DNA of 64,000 nucleotides, from NCBI RefSeq assembly GCF_026262505.1, contig NC_067207.1:24272082-24336081 (forward strand). Reading direction: 5' to 3'. The notes under the pieces were generated by a model, which saw only the letters and a list, made by a program, of their open reading frames with translations, ran no database searches and was not told the origin of the DNA. The translations under genes and the position numbers were made by a program. This stretch comes from Trichomonas vaginalis G3 (taxonomy: Eukaryota > Parabasalia > Trichomonadida > Trichomonadidae). Shown here in pieces: positions 18,161 through 28,468 of this stretch. Positions within the stretch are counted from its first letter, which is position 1. Every line of letters starts with the position of its first letter.

Positions 18161-18169
18161 TGAGAATGA
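18161..18169 (-). promoter_or_regulatory. Initiator-like TCATTCTCA (tubby-like gene)
   Basis: On the minus strand TCATTCTCA lies 13-21 bases before the ATG at 18148 and matches the trichomonad Initiator core TCAYTWYTCA. Confidence 0.5.
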
Positions 18170-19048
18170 TTCAATTTGAAAATTGCATACTCAATTTCGT
18201 TATTTTCGAAAACTTGATAATTAGCATCTTAAATACGTGGACATTTATTTTAGCCTATTTATATGTTTTACAATTGAAAAATAATTCAAACGTATTCTCA
18301 ATTATCACTCACAAGAATATTTGTTCTTATTGTATCGTTAACTTTATTTCATTTTTCATTTTCAATAAGATATTTCAATTTTTACAACAGATCACATGTA
18401 ATGGCATAATGTTAATAAGCAATAAAAATCAAGATTATTCACACCCAAGCTGCAAAACAAAGTTTTATATATTCTACGGTTCAAAATAACAAATATTATG
18501 CGAAAACATGAAACAATCTATACTTTTTATAAGGGCTTTCAGTTAGTTTATTATGCATTTATCAAATAACTCTAATCTAAATAGTAATGGTGGATTAAAC
18601 TAACAAATATATTATCTTTCATTGAATCATTCAATTATCTTCTCATAAAAGAGTTTTCTCTTGGCGCATATATTTCGACCTAACAACAAATTTTGGAAGA
18701 AAACTATCTTTAGGTATCTAATTAAATCGAACCTTTCCTCAATTCTTATCTTAACTGGAATGAAAGTAATCCTTTCCGAGCTAGTTAAATATCTAGAAAT
18801 GAAAAATATATTATGAAAAATCACTGCTTTATATGGATTAGTGCAAGTATTCTTAAAATATATAGAAAATTTTGTTAATAATTCTTTAAATCTATTTTAA
18901 AAATTGAAATCGGATCATGTTAGTCACAAATATAATAAAAACAAACAAATTCATTGATTTGTAATTTCTATTGTTTTCCAAATTAGTAGTTTATAAATAA
19001 AATTAAATGAAAAATAAACAATCAATACATGGTGACTTAGGCCAATCC
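18170..19048. other. Intergenic, nothing recognised
   Basis: About 880 bases of AT-rich spacer. The short frames in it begin at non-ATG codons or have low-complexity AT-driven composition. No RNA gene seen. Confidence 0.5.
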
Positions 19049-19444
19049 CTAGTAACCATCATCTTCGGTCTTACCGTAGAGTATCATGAAAACAACGAAT
19101 CCGATGCAAACTGCAACATCACCACCGATCATAAAGCCGAAGCACTTCTTGTTAATTGTTCCGGCATGCCAGAAAACTACATTTAGTGCGATGGTGGAAA
19201 CAACGCTGCAAACGAGATAAAAAAGAACTGAATCAGCTGTAAAGATATTGCATCCTTCTGTGTCTTCAACATAATCGTCACCAAGCTTTGTTGATAATGA
19301 GACGCCAAAGATGCAAGAAAGTGTTGCTGGAATTATGCCGAAGAGTGGCCACCATGTTTTTGTGATAGCACATCCTGCAATGAAAAGAACAAGAGCAATG
19401 GTACCGAAAATACCAATTACGATATATGGAGCTGCCTGAATCAT
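19049..19444 (-). CDS. Small four-TM membrane protein
   Basis: A 131-residue, very hydrophobic protein with four membrane segments: YIVIGIFGTIALVLFIAGCA, WWPLFGIIPATLSCIFGV, VLFYLVCSVVSTIALNVVFW and FMIGGDVAVCIGFVVFMILY. A short loop contains VEDTEGCN, and the tail is acidic (GKTEDDGY). The four-TM layout recalls small tetraspan families, but the CCG motif is absent. Codon use is richer in G/C third positions than neighbours, suggesting good expression. Function unknown. Confidence 0.7.
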   Translation of the reverse strand: MIQAAPYIVIGIFGTIALVLFIAGCAITKTWWPLFGIIPATLSCIFGVSLSTKLGDDYVEDTEGCNIFTADSVLFYLVCSVVSTIALNVVFWHAGTINKKCFGFMIGGDVAVCIGFVVFMILYGKTEDDGY

Positions 19445-19768
19445 TTTCTCTGTTTAAAAAATTGATTAGCGGTTATTTTTCACCGAAAAAGCGGTTTCTA
19501 TAAAAAATTAGAAATTGATAAATTTTATAAATTTTCGGAGAGAAAACAATACAGCTTCATGTGGTAGGGCACACACATCCAGGAGAACTTAAAATCAAAA
19601 AAGTCGCATTTGATTTTTGCTAAGCGAGACTTAACAAATAATGATATATTATTGACACATGGATGACAATATATTTTTGAACTCGCGGCGAGGATTTGAG
19701 GAGAATTTTTGTTGAATTTTATTAAGGTTTATTTTTGGCATGAACGACTTTGCGCGGGATTGTTTATA
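19445..19768. other. Spacer between host gene and Maverick fragment 2
   Basis: No gene seen. The stretch ends in a run of 23 A (19768-19790), which directly precedes the GC-rich hairpins of the Maverick-related region. The junction between host and element DNA is probably near that A-run. Confidence 0.4.
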
Positions 19769-19790
19769 AAAAAAAAAAAAAAAAAAAAAA

Positions 19791-19910
19791 GGAAGTGGGG
19801 CTTCCAGGCACTTCGTGCCTTCTAGCCCTGAGGATGTTTGGTATAATGAAGTTTTTTTTTTCTTGGGATGGCCTTCCGGGCACTTCGTGCCCTCTAGCCC
19901 ATAAAAAGTT
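19791..19910. repeat. Two related GC-rich hairpin modules
   Basis: AGGCACTTCGTGCCT (19806-19820) and GGGCACTTCGTGCCC (19878-19892) each form a six-base-pair stem with a TTC loop. Both sit in the same context: CTTCC before, TCTAGCCC after, with an outer GGGCT/AGCCC pairing possible in the first. The outermost pair differs as A-T against G-C, a compensatory change that preserves the stem. Confidence 0.75.
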
Positions 19911-20008
19911 TAGTAATAAATGAAGTTTTTATTCGGAAAAATTGTTAGTCTTCTGGGTCGAAAACATTATATATAATGTGTCGCTTTTCACAAATTATAT
20001 ATGTTTTC

Positions 20009-20535
20009 ATGTTTTGTCAAGACTTCTTCGTAAATGTTTTGTCAAGACTTCTTCGTAAATGTTTTGTCAAGACTTCTTCGTAAATGTTTTGTCAAACATG
20101 AACGTACATGTTTTGTCAAGACTTCTTCGTAATGAGTGTAAATGACCAAAAATATAATTTAGGGTAGAAGGTTAGATCTAACCTCTTTTCTAACCTCTTT
20201 TCTACCCTCTTGAATTTGTCATGATTTCTTCGTAAATGTTTTGTCAAACATGAACGTACATGTTTTGTCAAGACTTCTTCGTAATGAGTGTAAATGACCA
20301 AAAATATAATTTAGGGTAGAAGGTTAGATCTAACCTCTTTTCTAACCTCTTTTCTACCCTCTTGAATTTGTCATGATTTCTTCGTAAATGTTTTGTCAAA
20401 CATGAACGTACATGTTTTGTCAAGACTTCTTCGTAATGAGTGTAAATGACCAAAAATATAATTTAGGGTAGAAGGTTAGATCTAACCTCTTTTCTAACCT
20501 CTTTTTTCACCTCTTGAATTTTCATGACTTCTTCG
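20009..20535. repeat. 25-bp and 152-bp tandem repeats with palindromes
   Basis: TGTTTTGTCAAGACTTCTTCG recurs about every 25 bases at 20014-20085 and again within each longer unit. A 152-bp unit is then repeated almost exactly (about 2.8 copies, 20085-20520). Each unit contains GACCAAAAATATAATTTAGG, the perfect palindrome AGGTTAGATCTAACCT (20169-20184, 20321-20336, 20473-20488) and two more half-sites (TAACCTC, TACCCTC). The last unit diverges to TTCACCTC, the form seen in fragment 1. Confidence 0.85.
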
Positions 20536-20661
20536 TCATAGGCACGGAGATAGGACGGTTATTTTACAAAACTAACAACACGTTGACCGAGTAGTTTTTT
20601 GTGCTGAACAAAAAGTGTCATATAAACATCTGTCAAAAACCGCTTTTTAACTTCACTTAAA

Positions 20662-22060
20662 ATGCCACGTAAGCTACGTAAGAATATACGTAAGAGGAAG
20701 AGAGCATTGAAACATCCAATAGTAAAACTGACACCACAACAACAGTTGCAACAACAAATTATGAATGACCCCACTATGTTGCAACAAATGTCAAGCAACC
20801 CTATGCTTTTAAACCGAGTTATTGGTGCACAGAGTGGAGGTTTAAGAGCGGCACTTTTAGCGAAAATGGCAGGCTTTGGTGGAGCTGCAGACGGAACAGC
20901 TTATAACCCTCAAAGTCAAATGAATTTGAGTTCACTCAAAAATCAAATAGCAGATGTCAAAAAGTCAAACATAGACATACAGAAACAAATAAGTGAAAAC
21001 GAAAAGAAACTAGAATATGACAGACACACAAAGAAACTAAATGAGTTAAACGTAGAGAAAAAGAAGAAAGAAGAACAACACTGAAAGAACTAAGTACAGA
21101 GGAATATGCGAAAAAAGTGTCAGAAAAAGCAGCAGAAGTAGCAAAAATGGAACAAGATGTTATAAATTTGAAAAACCATACTACTCAATATAAAGTACTG
21201 AAAGATGAAGAGATAAAACAAAAAGCCCTGAAGACATATATGGATAGCGATGAGTATAAAAAAGAAGTTGAAGCAAATGTAAAAGGCAGAAAAACTTTTA
21301 CAGTTGCAAAACCAAACCGTACAGTATGAAAACTTAGCACAAGAAAGTAAAAATAACGACGCAGCCATGCAAAAGGCAATGAAAGCGCAGAATATATAAA
21401 AGCTAATAATGACTGGTTAGATGCCCAAGCCAACGCTAAAGCAGCCCAACTTATAGGGTCAATAAGGACAAAAATACAAGCGGATGAAGACAGTTCAAAT
21501 GAAGCTTTAATGAATGCTGACTTTAAGAATGCCTTCGAAGCTCTTCATAGTAAGGTGAAACTAGTGAACGACTTCTCATCTGGAAAGAAACTGAAGTCTG
21601 AAGGTTTCGACAAAGAGTTAAGAGAAGTAGCACAAAATATGACGAAAATAACAGATGCAGCAACGAGACAGGCAGTTCAAAGTGCCTATGACGCCGTTAG
21701 AGCAACTGTTGTGGAAAGTCAAGAAAAAGAGTTACAACAGACCAAAACAGACCTAGTAAATGCTTTCTTAAAAACGAAAAGTCAGGTAGGACATTATGCT
21801 GCAGATGGAACATATGTGCCAGCTGGTGGAACGTATATACCACCAAACCCTCCAAGAGAAGCACCTGCACCCGGACTACCTAAAACATTTACATCGTCAC
21901 ATGGACACAGACACAGGCATGCACCAAAACCAACACAACAACCAACAGTTCAAAATCCAGCACAACAACCAACAGTTCAAAATCCAGCACAACAACCAAC
22001 AGTTCAAAACCCTGCACAACAACAACCACAACCAGCACAACAACCAACAGTTCAAAACTC
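20662..22060 (+). pseudogene. Lys/Gln-rich coiled-coil Maverick protein, frameshifted and 3' truncated
   Basis: Starts MPRKLRKNIRKRKRALKHP, a strongly basic N-terminus. A Gln-rich stretch and a long charged coiled coil follow, spread over frames 20662-21084, about 21070-21329, 21330-21400 and 21400-22060 (three frame changes). The C-terminal part is Pro/Gln-rich, with QQPTVQNPA repeated four times in 9-12-residue units. The final QQPTVQN is followed by host ERGIC3 sequence, so the true end is lost. A basic-tailed, coiled-coil virion or core protein is plausible, but no family was identified. Confidence 0.6.
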
Positions 22061-22072
22061 TGATCTCTCCAA

Positions 22073-22892
22073 GAATGCGATTTCCTGATTTGTAAACTGC
22101 TGGAGTAACTACAAGGTCGTATCTGTAAACAACTGGTTGATTTGGATTTTGAATTTGTTGGACGTATCTAAGAGGGTTGTATGTGAGTGGTATTTTAGGT
22201 CCAACTCTCATTCCTTGAATTACGTGAGAAAGATCGAAATTTGGTAATTGACCTGAAAGATCATGAACGTGACCGTATCGTTCCTTCATATTTGTGCCAG
22301 GAGCAATGTGGAAATTACCTTGGGCTTTATTTAAGCAGACTTTTCCTTTAATTCGGCATTTTTCGTTTTCATAAACTTTGCCAGGGTTTTTTCCTTGGCA
22401 TTGCGGCCAATCTTTCGTATTTGCAGCCTTTCCGTTCATTATATGCAAAAGGAGTGTTTGCTCGCAGCTATTGCAGCAGGATCCCTCTGGTAAAAGGCCA
22501 TAACAAGAGTGACAAATGCTTGAGATGGTTTCGTTTGCATATCCGAGTTCTTTTTCTTGCGCTGAGAGGCGGATGAATTTAGCTGTTGTATTTATATTGA
22601 GTTGATTGAATCCGAGATTATCAATAACATCAAGATGCAAAAAGTAGCATGGCATATTTACTTTGACATCTAAAGAAACGTTAGCAAGCTCTTGTTGATC
22701 TAAACCTTGGATTTCAAGATTAAGATCTCTAACAAGTTTTGGTTGTATAAGTCCAAAAATGTGTATTAAAACAATAGTTGCGCCAAAAGCAGTCAAAATT
22801 GTGGATAATATTGCACTAGACTTTGTATCGAGCTTGAAATCATCATTAGTGGATTTATCGAAGATATCAATATATTGAATAAAAGAACGCAT
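22073..22892 (-). CDS. ERGIC3/Erv46-like, intact frame but 3' truncated (copy B)
   Basis: From the ATG at 22892 (MRSFIQYIDIFDKS) the frame is uninterrupted through TM1 and the lumenal domain with CHSCYGLL and CCNSCEQTLLLH, to SGNRI. There it changes abruptly to Maverick sequence at 22073-22060. The family protein needs a second TM near its C-terminus, which is absent here but present, in matching phase, at 14643-14978. A TCACTTTTTCA Initiator-like element precedes the start. The family cycles between ER and Golgi as a cargo receptor. Confidence 0.85.
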
Positions 22893-23570
22893 AATAATTG
22901 AAAAAGTGACAATTTTATTATCATTTCTCACTCTATCAGATTGAGTGAATTACTTAGAATCAATTGTCTTTGCATGGGTATATACACTATGATATGGATT
23001 ATTGGAATGGAAAATGCAGAGATTGATCGATTTAAAGCATTATTTGAATTATTTATTTTTGATTTTGGGAGTTTACTGAATAATTTGCATTATAAAGATA
23101 TCTGACATCTGAAAACCTACTCTTTCTATCAGTATTCTAAGCATTTCAATCAGATATAAGTGTACAATGTTATAATCATATTTTAATGAGAAACATTGAA
23201 AATGCATAACTTACTAATGGGTTTAAGGTAATACTGGAGTAAAATACTGTAAAAACTGATGTGTTTTCTAATAATATAGTTGGTTCAACCTCTTTTCTTG
23301 CGTTATAGGTCGAAGGTATGTAGGAATAGCAGAATTTTGATATTCAAGCGTATCAAAATTAAGGGAAAAAGATAAATAAATTATAAATTTTATCTTCTCT
23401 TAAGATTGAATAGCATAATTCATGAATTGTAAAGCAAACTCTAAATGTAAAAGATAATATTGGTTTAAATAGTGAATTTTACTCTATAAATTTAATATGT
23501 AACAAGGTAAAACTTTGGTTGAGGAATGGCGTTCTGGAGTGGGAAGTTGCCACCCTTATTCCAGTTATAT
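22073..23570. repeat. Inverted host duplication, copy B (1498 bp)
   Basis: Inverted partner of 13121-14615. Copy B keeps the ERGIC3 frame open and runs without interruption into the full Rae1-like gene, while copy A has three one-base deletions. The high identity implies a recent duplication. Confidence 0.9.
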
Positions 23571-24559
23571 CCAGTGGAAACCAAAACTCTAGACTCAGTT
23601 GTTCCGTCTTTTTGGAAACAAACTTCTGTAGCAGCAACGATTGATGCATTAGCACTTAATTTAGGAATTTCTGCATAATTTCCTGTAGTTGTAGCTGTTG
23701 TTTTGCTATCAATAAAGTAAATTACGGTTCCTGTGATAACTACGAATTTACTGTCTTGGAGATATAAAATATGAGATATGTATGAGTCCAAAGCTTTCAT
23801 TTGTAATGTAAAAGTAGATGAAGGAACTTCGAGATCGAAACCAATGATTTGTCCAGTAGAAAAGCCTGCGTAAATGACAGGTACAACGCGCTTTTGTTCT
23901 TCATTTGTGAATTTCATTACTGTTGCTGCTGTAACCATTGTTTTTTGAGTAGCATTTTGTAAACCATTAATTAAATTAAACTCTGGCTTTAATTCTGTTG
24001 GAAGCGGCTTAGTTATATCAAATTTGGAAACGCATCCGTTAACATATACAACAACACAAAAGTTCAAAATAAGGAATAAATTTATTGGACGTTCTGGGAG
24101 CTTAATTTTTTGAACAGTATTTTGAGCTTCTTGATATACGTAAACTTTTTGGCTTAAAGCAGCAATAAATAACTGTGCTGTTTTAGGACTCCATTTCAAG
24201 CCAACAACAGGGCCTCCACACTTATATATAAGGGCTGGTGCTTTTAGTGATGGATTTAATTTGTAAATATCGCCATTTGCAGATCCGAAGTAGCAATCTG
24301 GTTCTGAAGATTCTTCTTGAAGACAAGTTCGCAAGAAAGGCCATCTCTTTCCTGATGATTTCTCTGCAGTCATATTTATTATTGCATCTGCTTTAAACAA
24401 ATCCTGAACGTCAATAACTCCGATATGTCCTTCCCAAGTGCAAAAGGAAGTAATAGAAAGGCCATTTGGAGAATATAAATCTGCAATTGTAGTATCCTTG
24501 ATTTCTGGACATTGTAATTCAAGAATGCCTAATTTTTTACCAATAGTACTCTTCGCCAT
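23492..24559 (-). CDS. Rae1/Gle2-like WD-repeat mRNA export factor
   Basis: A 355-residue protein, the usual length of Rae1/Gle2. WD-like blades are degenerate but ordered: FCTWEGHIGVIDVQDL, FGSANGDIYKLN, CGGPVVGLKWSPK, VYVYQ..QNTVQKIKLPERP and VIYAGFSTGQIIGFDLE. The end, STGYNWNKGGNFP...PQPKFYLV, parallels the SYDWSKG ... P.....I.LR terminus of Rae1/Gle2. KLPERP also matches the conserved LPERC segment. The protein is expected to bind nucleoporin GLEBS motifs at nuclear pores and support mRNA export. Bub3, a close relative, is the alternative. It is transcribed leftwards toward ERGIC3 copy B, 600 bases away. Confidence 0.7.
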   Translation of the reverse strand: MAKSTIGKKLGILELQCPEIKDTTIADLYSPNGLSITSFCTWEGHIGVIDVQDLFKADAIINMTAEKSSGKRWPFLRTCLQEESSEPDCYFGSANGDIYKLNPSLKAPALIYKCGGPVVGLKWSPKTAQLFIAALSQKVYVYQEAQNTVQKIKLPERPINLFLILNFCVVVYVNGCVSKFDITKPLPTELKPEFNLINGLQNATQKTMVTAATVMKFTNEEQKRVVPVIYAGFSTGQIIGFDLEVPSSTFTLQMKALDSYISHILYLQDSKFVVITGTVIYFIDSKTTATTTGNYAEIPKLSANASIVAATEVCFQKDGTTESRVLVSTGYNWNKGGNFPLQNAIPQPKFYLVTY

Positions 24560-25085
24560 TCTTTTGCACTTTTTATTTTTTTCAAAGCAATGAAAAAAAA
24601 ATTATGATCCTAGATTTGTCATCATAAAATAATAAAACAATAGCTAAAAATTCATATCACATTTTCTCAAGGTCCAAAACCTAATATTTACAGAAATTTT
24701 TAACTAATATTTGTAATATACCAATAATACCTACGCATTTGGCAGTTTAATGAAATGTATGATGAATGGTTATTCCTGACAATGATAGATCTTAATCTAA
24801 ATTTGAAAATATTTAATTCTCACAAAACAAGGGCTAATAACTCCATTTCCATATCTCACTAGACAATTTATGTTTGATATGTTCTCAACCTACTCATTTA
24901 TGACATCATAATAAAATTGAATCAATATTTCAAATAAGTTGTTATTGTTTGTGTTTGGAATATGATAAATTTTGAAAATAGAATCTTAGATTGACATGAA
25001 TGAATCTTAAATTGGAAAAAATGAAGAAAAAATTGAAAAAATTTCGGATAAAAACTTTTACAAATATAAAAACAACAACAAATAA
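24560..25085. other. Intergenic, nothing recognised
   Basis: AT-rich spacer of about 520 bases. The proximal part should hold the Rae1-like promoter. No gene or repeat recognised. Confidence 0.5.
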
Positions 25086-26099
25086 CTACTTAGTGTATAA
25101 CGGAAGCTGTGATTCAAGGCTGCTTTCAACATTTTGGTAGTGTCTATCAAGAAGTTTCAAATGACCGATTTGGAATGGATAATAATCCTGTTTTGAAGGA
25201 TGAGTAAGTATATACAAGAAATCTTTCTCATTGTTCTTTGTTGCGTCGCAAATTGTTTCGAAATATTGAGCAACGTTGTGTTCAAGGTTCGCATTGCAAA
25301 ACTGAGCGACTTCTGAGAACCTAAATGCCATGATAGAAAGAATTGTATGATAAATTCTCAAATCCATGAGTTTCTGATTTAATAATGTGGATTTGTTAAT
25401 TAAAGCAACGCAATCACCTTGGTATCTGACTTGTACATCATTAACAAGATCAAAAGCTTCTAAAATCTTATCATCTAACGTATAAGAATCGATAGCATTG
25501 AAAATAAATTGGAAAAGAATTGATGGAGCGAAACGATGGCATATGCAAATATCTACACCATGCTGGAATGTTTCAGCTGCATATCCGTAATAGTGGAAAT
25601 ATGTGTAAGAATCTCCTAATTCTTGCAAAACTTGTAAAAGAATTGAAAATTTCCCGTCAGCTTCGAGTATTTTCGATGCTTCTTCAAATGAAAAAACAGC
25701 TACTGAGAATGTAGGCTCCCAAAGTTCTTCAAGCATCGGAGTAATTTTATAATAGTATTTTGCAGACTTTACGCTGTATCTTGCACTGCTCATATGGTTC
25801 CTGACTGCATCGGATTTCTGTCCAAGCTTGAGAAAACACTTTGCTAGCTCGGAATAAATAGATGCGATGGATCTGAAGTTGTGTTCCTGTTGGTCATCAA
25901 TTTTTCGAAGTAACGTTTGATATTCTACTATGAATTCGTTGACTTGGCTTGATGATTTGTATGATTTGTTATATCTTGAATTTATTTCATCAATTTCAGC
26001 TTGATATGAAGTTATTTCTTTATCCTTAAGCGCTGCAGCAGCTTGATTGTTAGATGATTTGGACTGAAATCGACTGAAAGGGTTAAATTTTGAAAACAT
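25086..26099 (-). CDS. All-helical TPR-like protein, possibly HAP40/F8A-like
   Basis: A 337-residue helical protein. An N-terminal basic segment (FSKFNPFSRFQSK) is followed by helical-hairpin text: EFIVEYQTLLRKI, YSELAKCFLKLGQKSDAVRNHMSSA, FSFEEASKIL, LLQVLQELGDSYTYFHYYGYA and TFQHGVDIC. The arrangement (coiled N-terminus, VEYQ..L, SELA.C...LG....A..H...AR) resembles the 40-kDa huntingtin-associated protein F8A, and more distantly SNAP/TPR vesicle-fusion factors. A role in endosomal or vesicle traffic is only an inference. Confidence 0.5.
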   Translation of the reverse strand: MFSKFNPFSRFQSKSSNNQAAAALKDKEITSYQAEIDEINSRYNKSYKSSSQVNEFIVEYQTLLRKIDDQQEHNFRSIASIYSELAKCFLKLGQKSDAVRNHMSSARYSVKSAKYYYKITPMLEELWEPTFSVAVFSFEEASKILEADGKFSILLQVLQELGDSYTYFHYYGYAAETFQHGVDICICHRFAPSILFQFIFNAIDSYTLDDKILEAFDLVNDVQVRYQGDCVALINKSTLLNQKLMDLRIYHTILSIMAFRFSEVAQFCNANLEHNVAQYFETICDATKNNEKDFLYILTHPSKQDYYPFQIGHLKLLDRHYQNVESSLESQLPLYTK

Positions 26100-26675
26100 A
26101 TAAATATTGAAGCGATATCGTCCGATAAAAGTGACACGTCTGAAATCATATTCAAAAAATCAAATCTGATTGGAAAATCATAAAGTTCTTTGCTTAGTAT
26201 ATCCGATATTTCGATTTTCAATGAAATTTTGAAGAAATTTAGTGGATAATATGCGAGATTTTTCGTATTTATAATCCACAAATCTAATGGTAGTACTAGA
26301 GATGTAAAAAATGAAGTTTGGTGAAAAAAATAAATAAATAGAGATTTCAAAATATGCTCACATATTCAATTTGTGATATTGAATTGAGTTGCTTTCATCA
26401 GTATTGATTTGAGATGCATTTAAAATTATTGAAATTTGAAAATTAATATGAGATATCTATAAATGTATAGTTATTAGTACAATGATAATCATCTTGTGTA
26501 CGAATACGCCAGATATGTGGGTTATTATCGATACACACTTCTAATTTTGATGCTTTCAAAACAAATTGTATATTTCACGAAGAACAATCAGTTTAATGAG
26601 TTAATTTCAGAAAGGATAGTACTCATTTGTTCAACTAATATACACCTAGTGAAACAAATTAAAATTGTTTGATGT
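26100..26675. other. Intergenic, nothing recognised
   Basis: AT-rich spacer with divergent genes on each side. No RNA gene or repeat recognised. Confidence 0.5.
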
Positions 26676-27737
26676 TATGAGTATTTTCAATGATTTTATC
26701 CCCAATATATTTTTTGTTCCCCCTTAAAATCTTCAATTTGGATTTTACATCCAAATTTCATCCATCGTGATGAAGCTCCTAATGATATTTGGCTTTTCTT
26801 CTATGGAACACAATCTCAATCAACACCAATTAAATGCGTTAATTGCAATGCAACAGTTGAAAACGGCGAATGTTTTTTATTTTTCAGTCAATTTTCTCGT
26901 TTATCAGCTGGTGCTATTGTGTTGCAGAATGCTAACACTAAGTTTCTCCATTCCGAGTGCATTTTCAACAATTGCAGCCGAAATAACAACGGCGGCTCAA
27001 TCTACTTCAATTGTAACGGCAACGTTGTTCAGCATCGATTCTGCTCTACCAATTCGCAAGTTACATCCGGATACAGTCATTATTCCTACACAGACTGCCA
27101 AACTGAAACAAATTTTCAAATAATTTCAGAAAGCTCAGTTTCTTCATGCGGAAATACAAAGCAATATAGTACAATTTATTTTCGCCATGGTAGCGCGAAC
27201 ATTACTTTATCGAACATTACAAAGAACACTGCTACACAACAAGCTGCTTATTCACTAGCTCAAGATACGAAGTCTTTTGTTACTTGTTGTAATATTGAAA
27301 GTAATTCTTGTTCAAATGGTGGATGGTGTCTTGCACATCATTGCTGTGCATCCGATGAACACAACATTCAATCATGTAATATCATTAATAACTCTGTTAC
27401 TTCAACAAGATTTGGAATTATCCTAACTGGGAAAAAAACAACAATTTCGAATTCAACAATTTTTAAAAATTTTGGAAGTTCAATTTTATTTGATTTTGCT
27501 GGTAATTCTCCACCTATTCTAATTGAAAATTGCTATTTACAGAGTACTCCTTCTATTGATTCAAGAATTACAACAAATAATGTTGAATTAATTGATGAAC
27601 TAAAAACAATAGATATTTACAATAAATGTGATTCATTGTATTATCAACTCAACGAAGAAGATATTACTGATAATGTTTTTGACTACTATCACATTACATA
27701 CATTCTAATTGCATTTTTTGTTCTTCGTTCATCATAA
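26676..27737 (+). pseudogene. Beta-helix-like Cys-rich surface protein with C-terminal TM, frameshifted at 5' end
   Basis: The main frame is open from 26694 to 27737 but has no ATG near its beginning. An ATG at 26676 in another frame joins it if one base is removed from the C-run near 26720. The protein text shows irregular repeats (IKCVNCNATVENGECF, LHSECIFNNCSRNNNGGSIYF, VTCCNIESNSCSNGGWC, NIQSCNIINNSVTS) typical of right-handed beta-helix adhesin-like proteins. It ends in a hydrophobic segment (HITYILIAFFVLRSS). It is related to the broken gene at 1387-2486. It is either a pseudogene or a real gene with a sequencing error in the C-run. Confidence 0.65.
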
Positions 27738-28468
27738 AAAACTCTGTTTTCTTTTATTTCATATTTTTGATTTTTACTTATGCATGTTTTAGTATTTCAT
27801 TTATAGGTTCAAACATGAGTTTAAGATAGAGTTTATTGTGGGGTAATTCTTTTCCTTTTTTCTAAGTTCTCATCGTGAAGAAACCAGTGAGGATTTGAGC
27901 CTGAATAATTTTGATGGTTTGTATAGGAAATATTTCCTAATAACCTTTTAAAAAAGATGTATAGTCTAAGCGTGTGTCAAATCTAAGAAATAAAAGTCAA
28001 TGAACTTTTATTATAGATTCACTTACGCCAGTATGACATCACCTTCAATTCTACGCCGTTTGCAAGAAATTTGAATTAAAGTCAGATGGGCCTAAGGCCA
28101 TCCTTTATATACTTTATGAAACCAGCATAAAATTTGAATTATTTCATGTCTCGTATTTCGATATATAAGGGATTTTTCATAAGAGTCAAAATATAGAAGA
28201 GGTAGAACAGAGAAATAATAGAAAAGCAAATAGGTATGATTGCGAGGTATCAAGTTTATTGGACTGACATTTGGAATCACTTCAACTAGGGCATTAAAAG
28301 GAAAGGATTTTTCATTAGATTAAGGGTGTACTTACCACTTTCTGACACATTCATAAACAGAATGTGCCTCTTCACACATGTTTATCTCTTTTTCAGAGAA
28401 TGTCAGAAATTAATTTCATTCTTAAAAAAATGAAAATATTTATAATAAAAATAATAGATATGTGACGT
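27738..28468. other. Spacer with remnants of MITE-like repeats
   Basis: No gene seen. It holds the decayed repeat copy at 28020-28103 and an isolated terminal-like string at 28319-28336 (TTAAGGGTGTACTTACC). Confidence 0.5.
28020..28103. repeat. Decayed copy of MITE-like element
   Basis: It shares CACTTACGCC...TATGACAT at one end and TTTGAATTAAAGTCAGATGG at the other with the complete element at 61257-61384, in the same order and spacing. The outer inverted ends are eroded. Confidence 0.65.

Larger units (their letters stand above)
19769..22072. mobile_element. Maverick fragment 2 (repeats plus coiled-coil gene)
   Basis: Contains two GC-rich hairpins, 25-bp and 152-bp tandem repeats sharing the GACCAAAAATATAATTTAGG module with fragment 1, and a broken Lys/Gln-rich coiled-coil gene. 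The right edge is an abrupt junction with ERGIC3 coding sequence at about 22060-22073. Confidence 0.65.

Noticed and set aside
18160..18489. 109-codon plus-strand ORF
   Set aside because: It begins at TTG and is AT-driven hydrophobic text over the tubby-like promoter.
20009..20110. 25-bp repeats as a CRISPR array
   Set aside because: No spacers, and the host is a eukaryote; this is a simple tandem repeat.
20116..20453. Two identical 61-codon minus-strand ORFs
   Set aside because: They are exactly 152 bases apart and come only from the non-coding tandem repeat.
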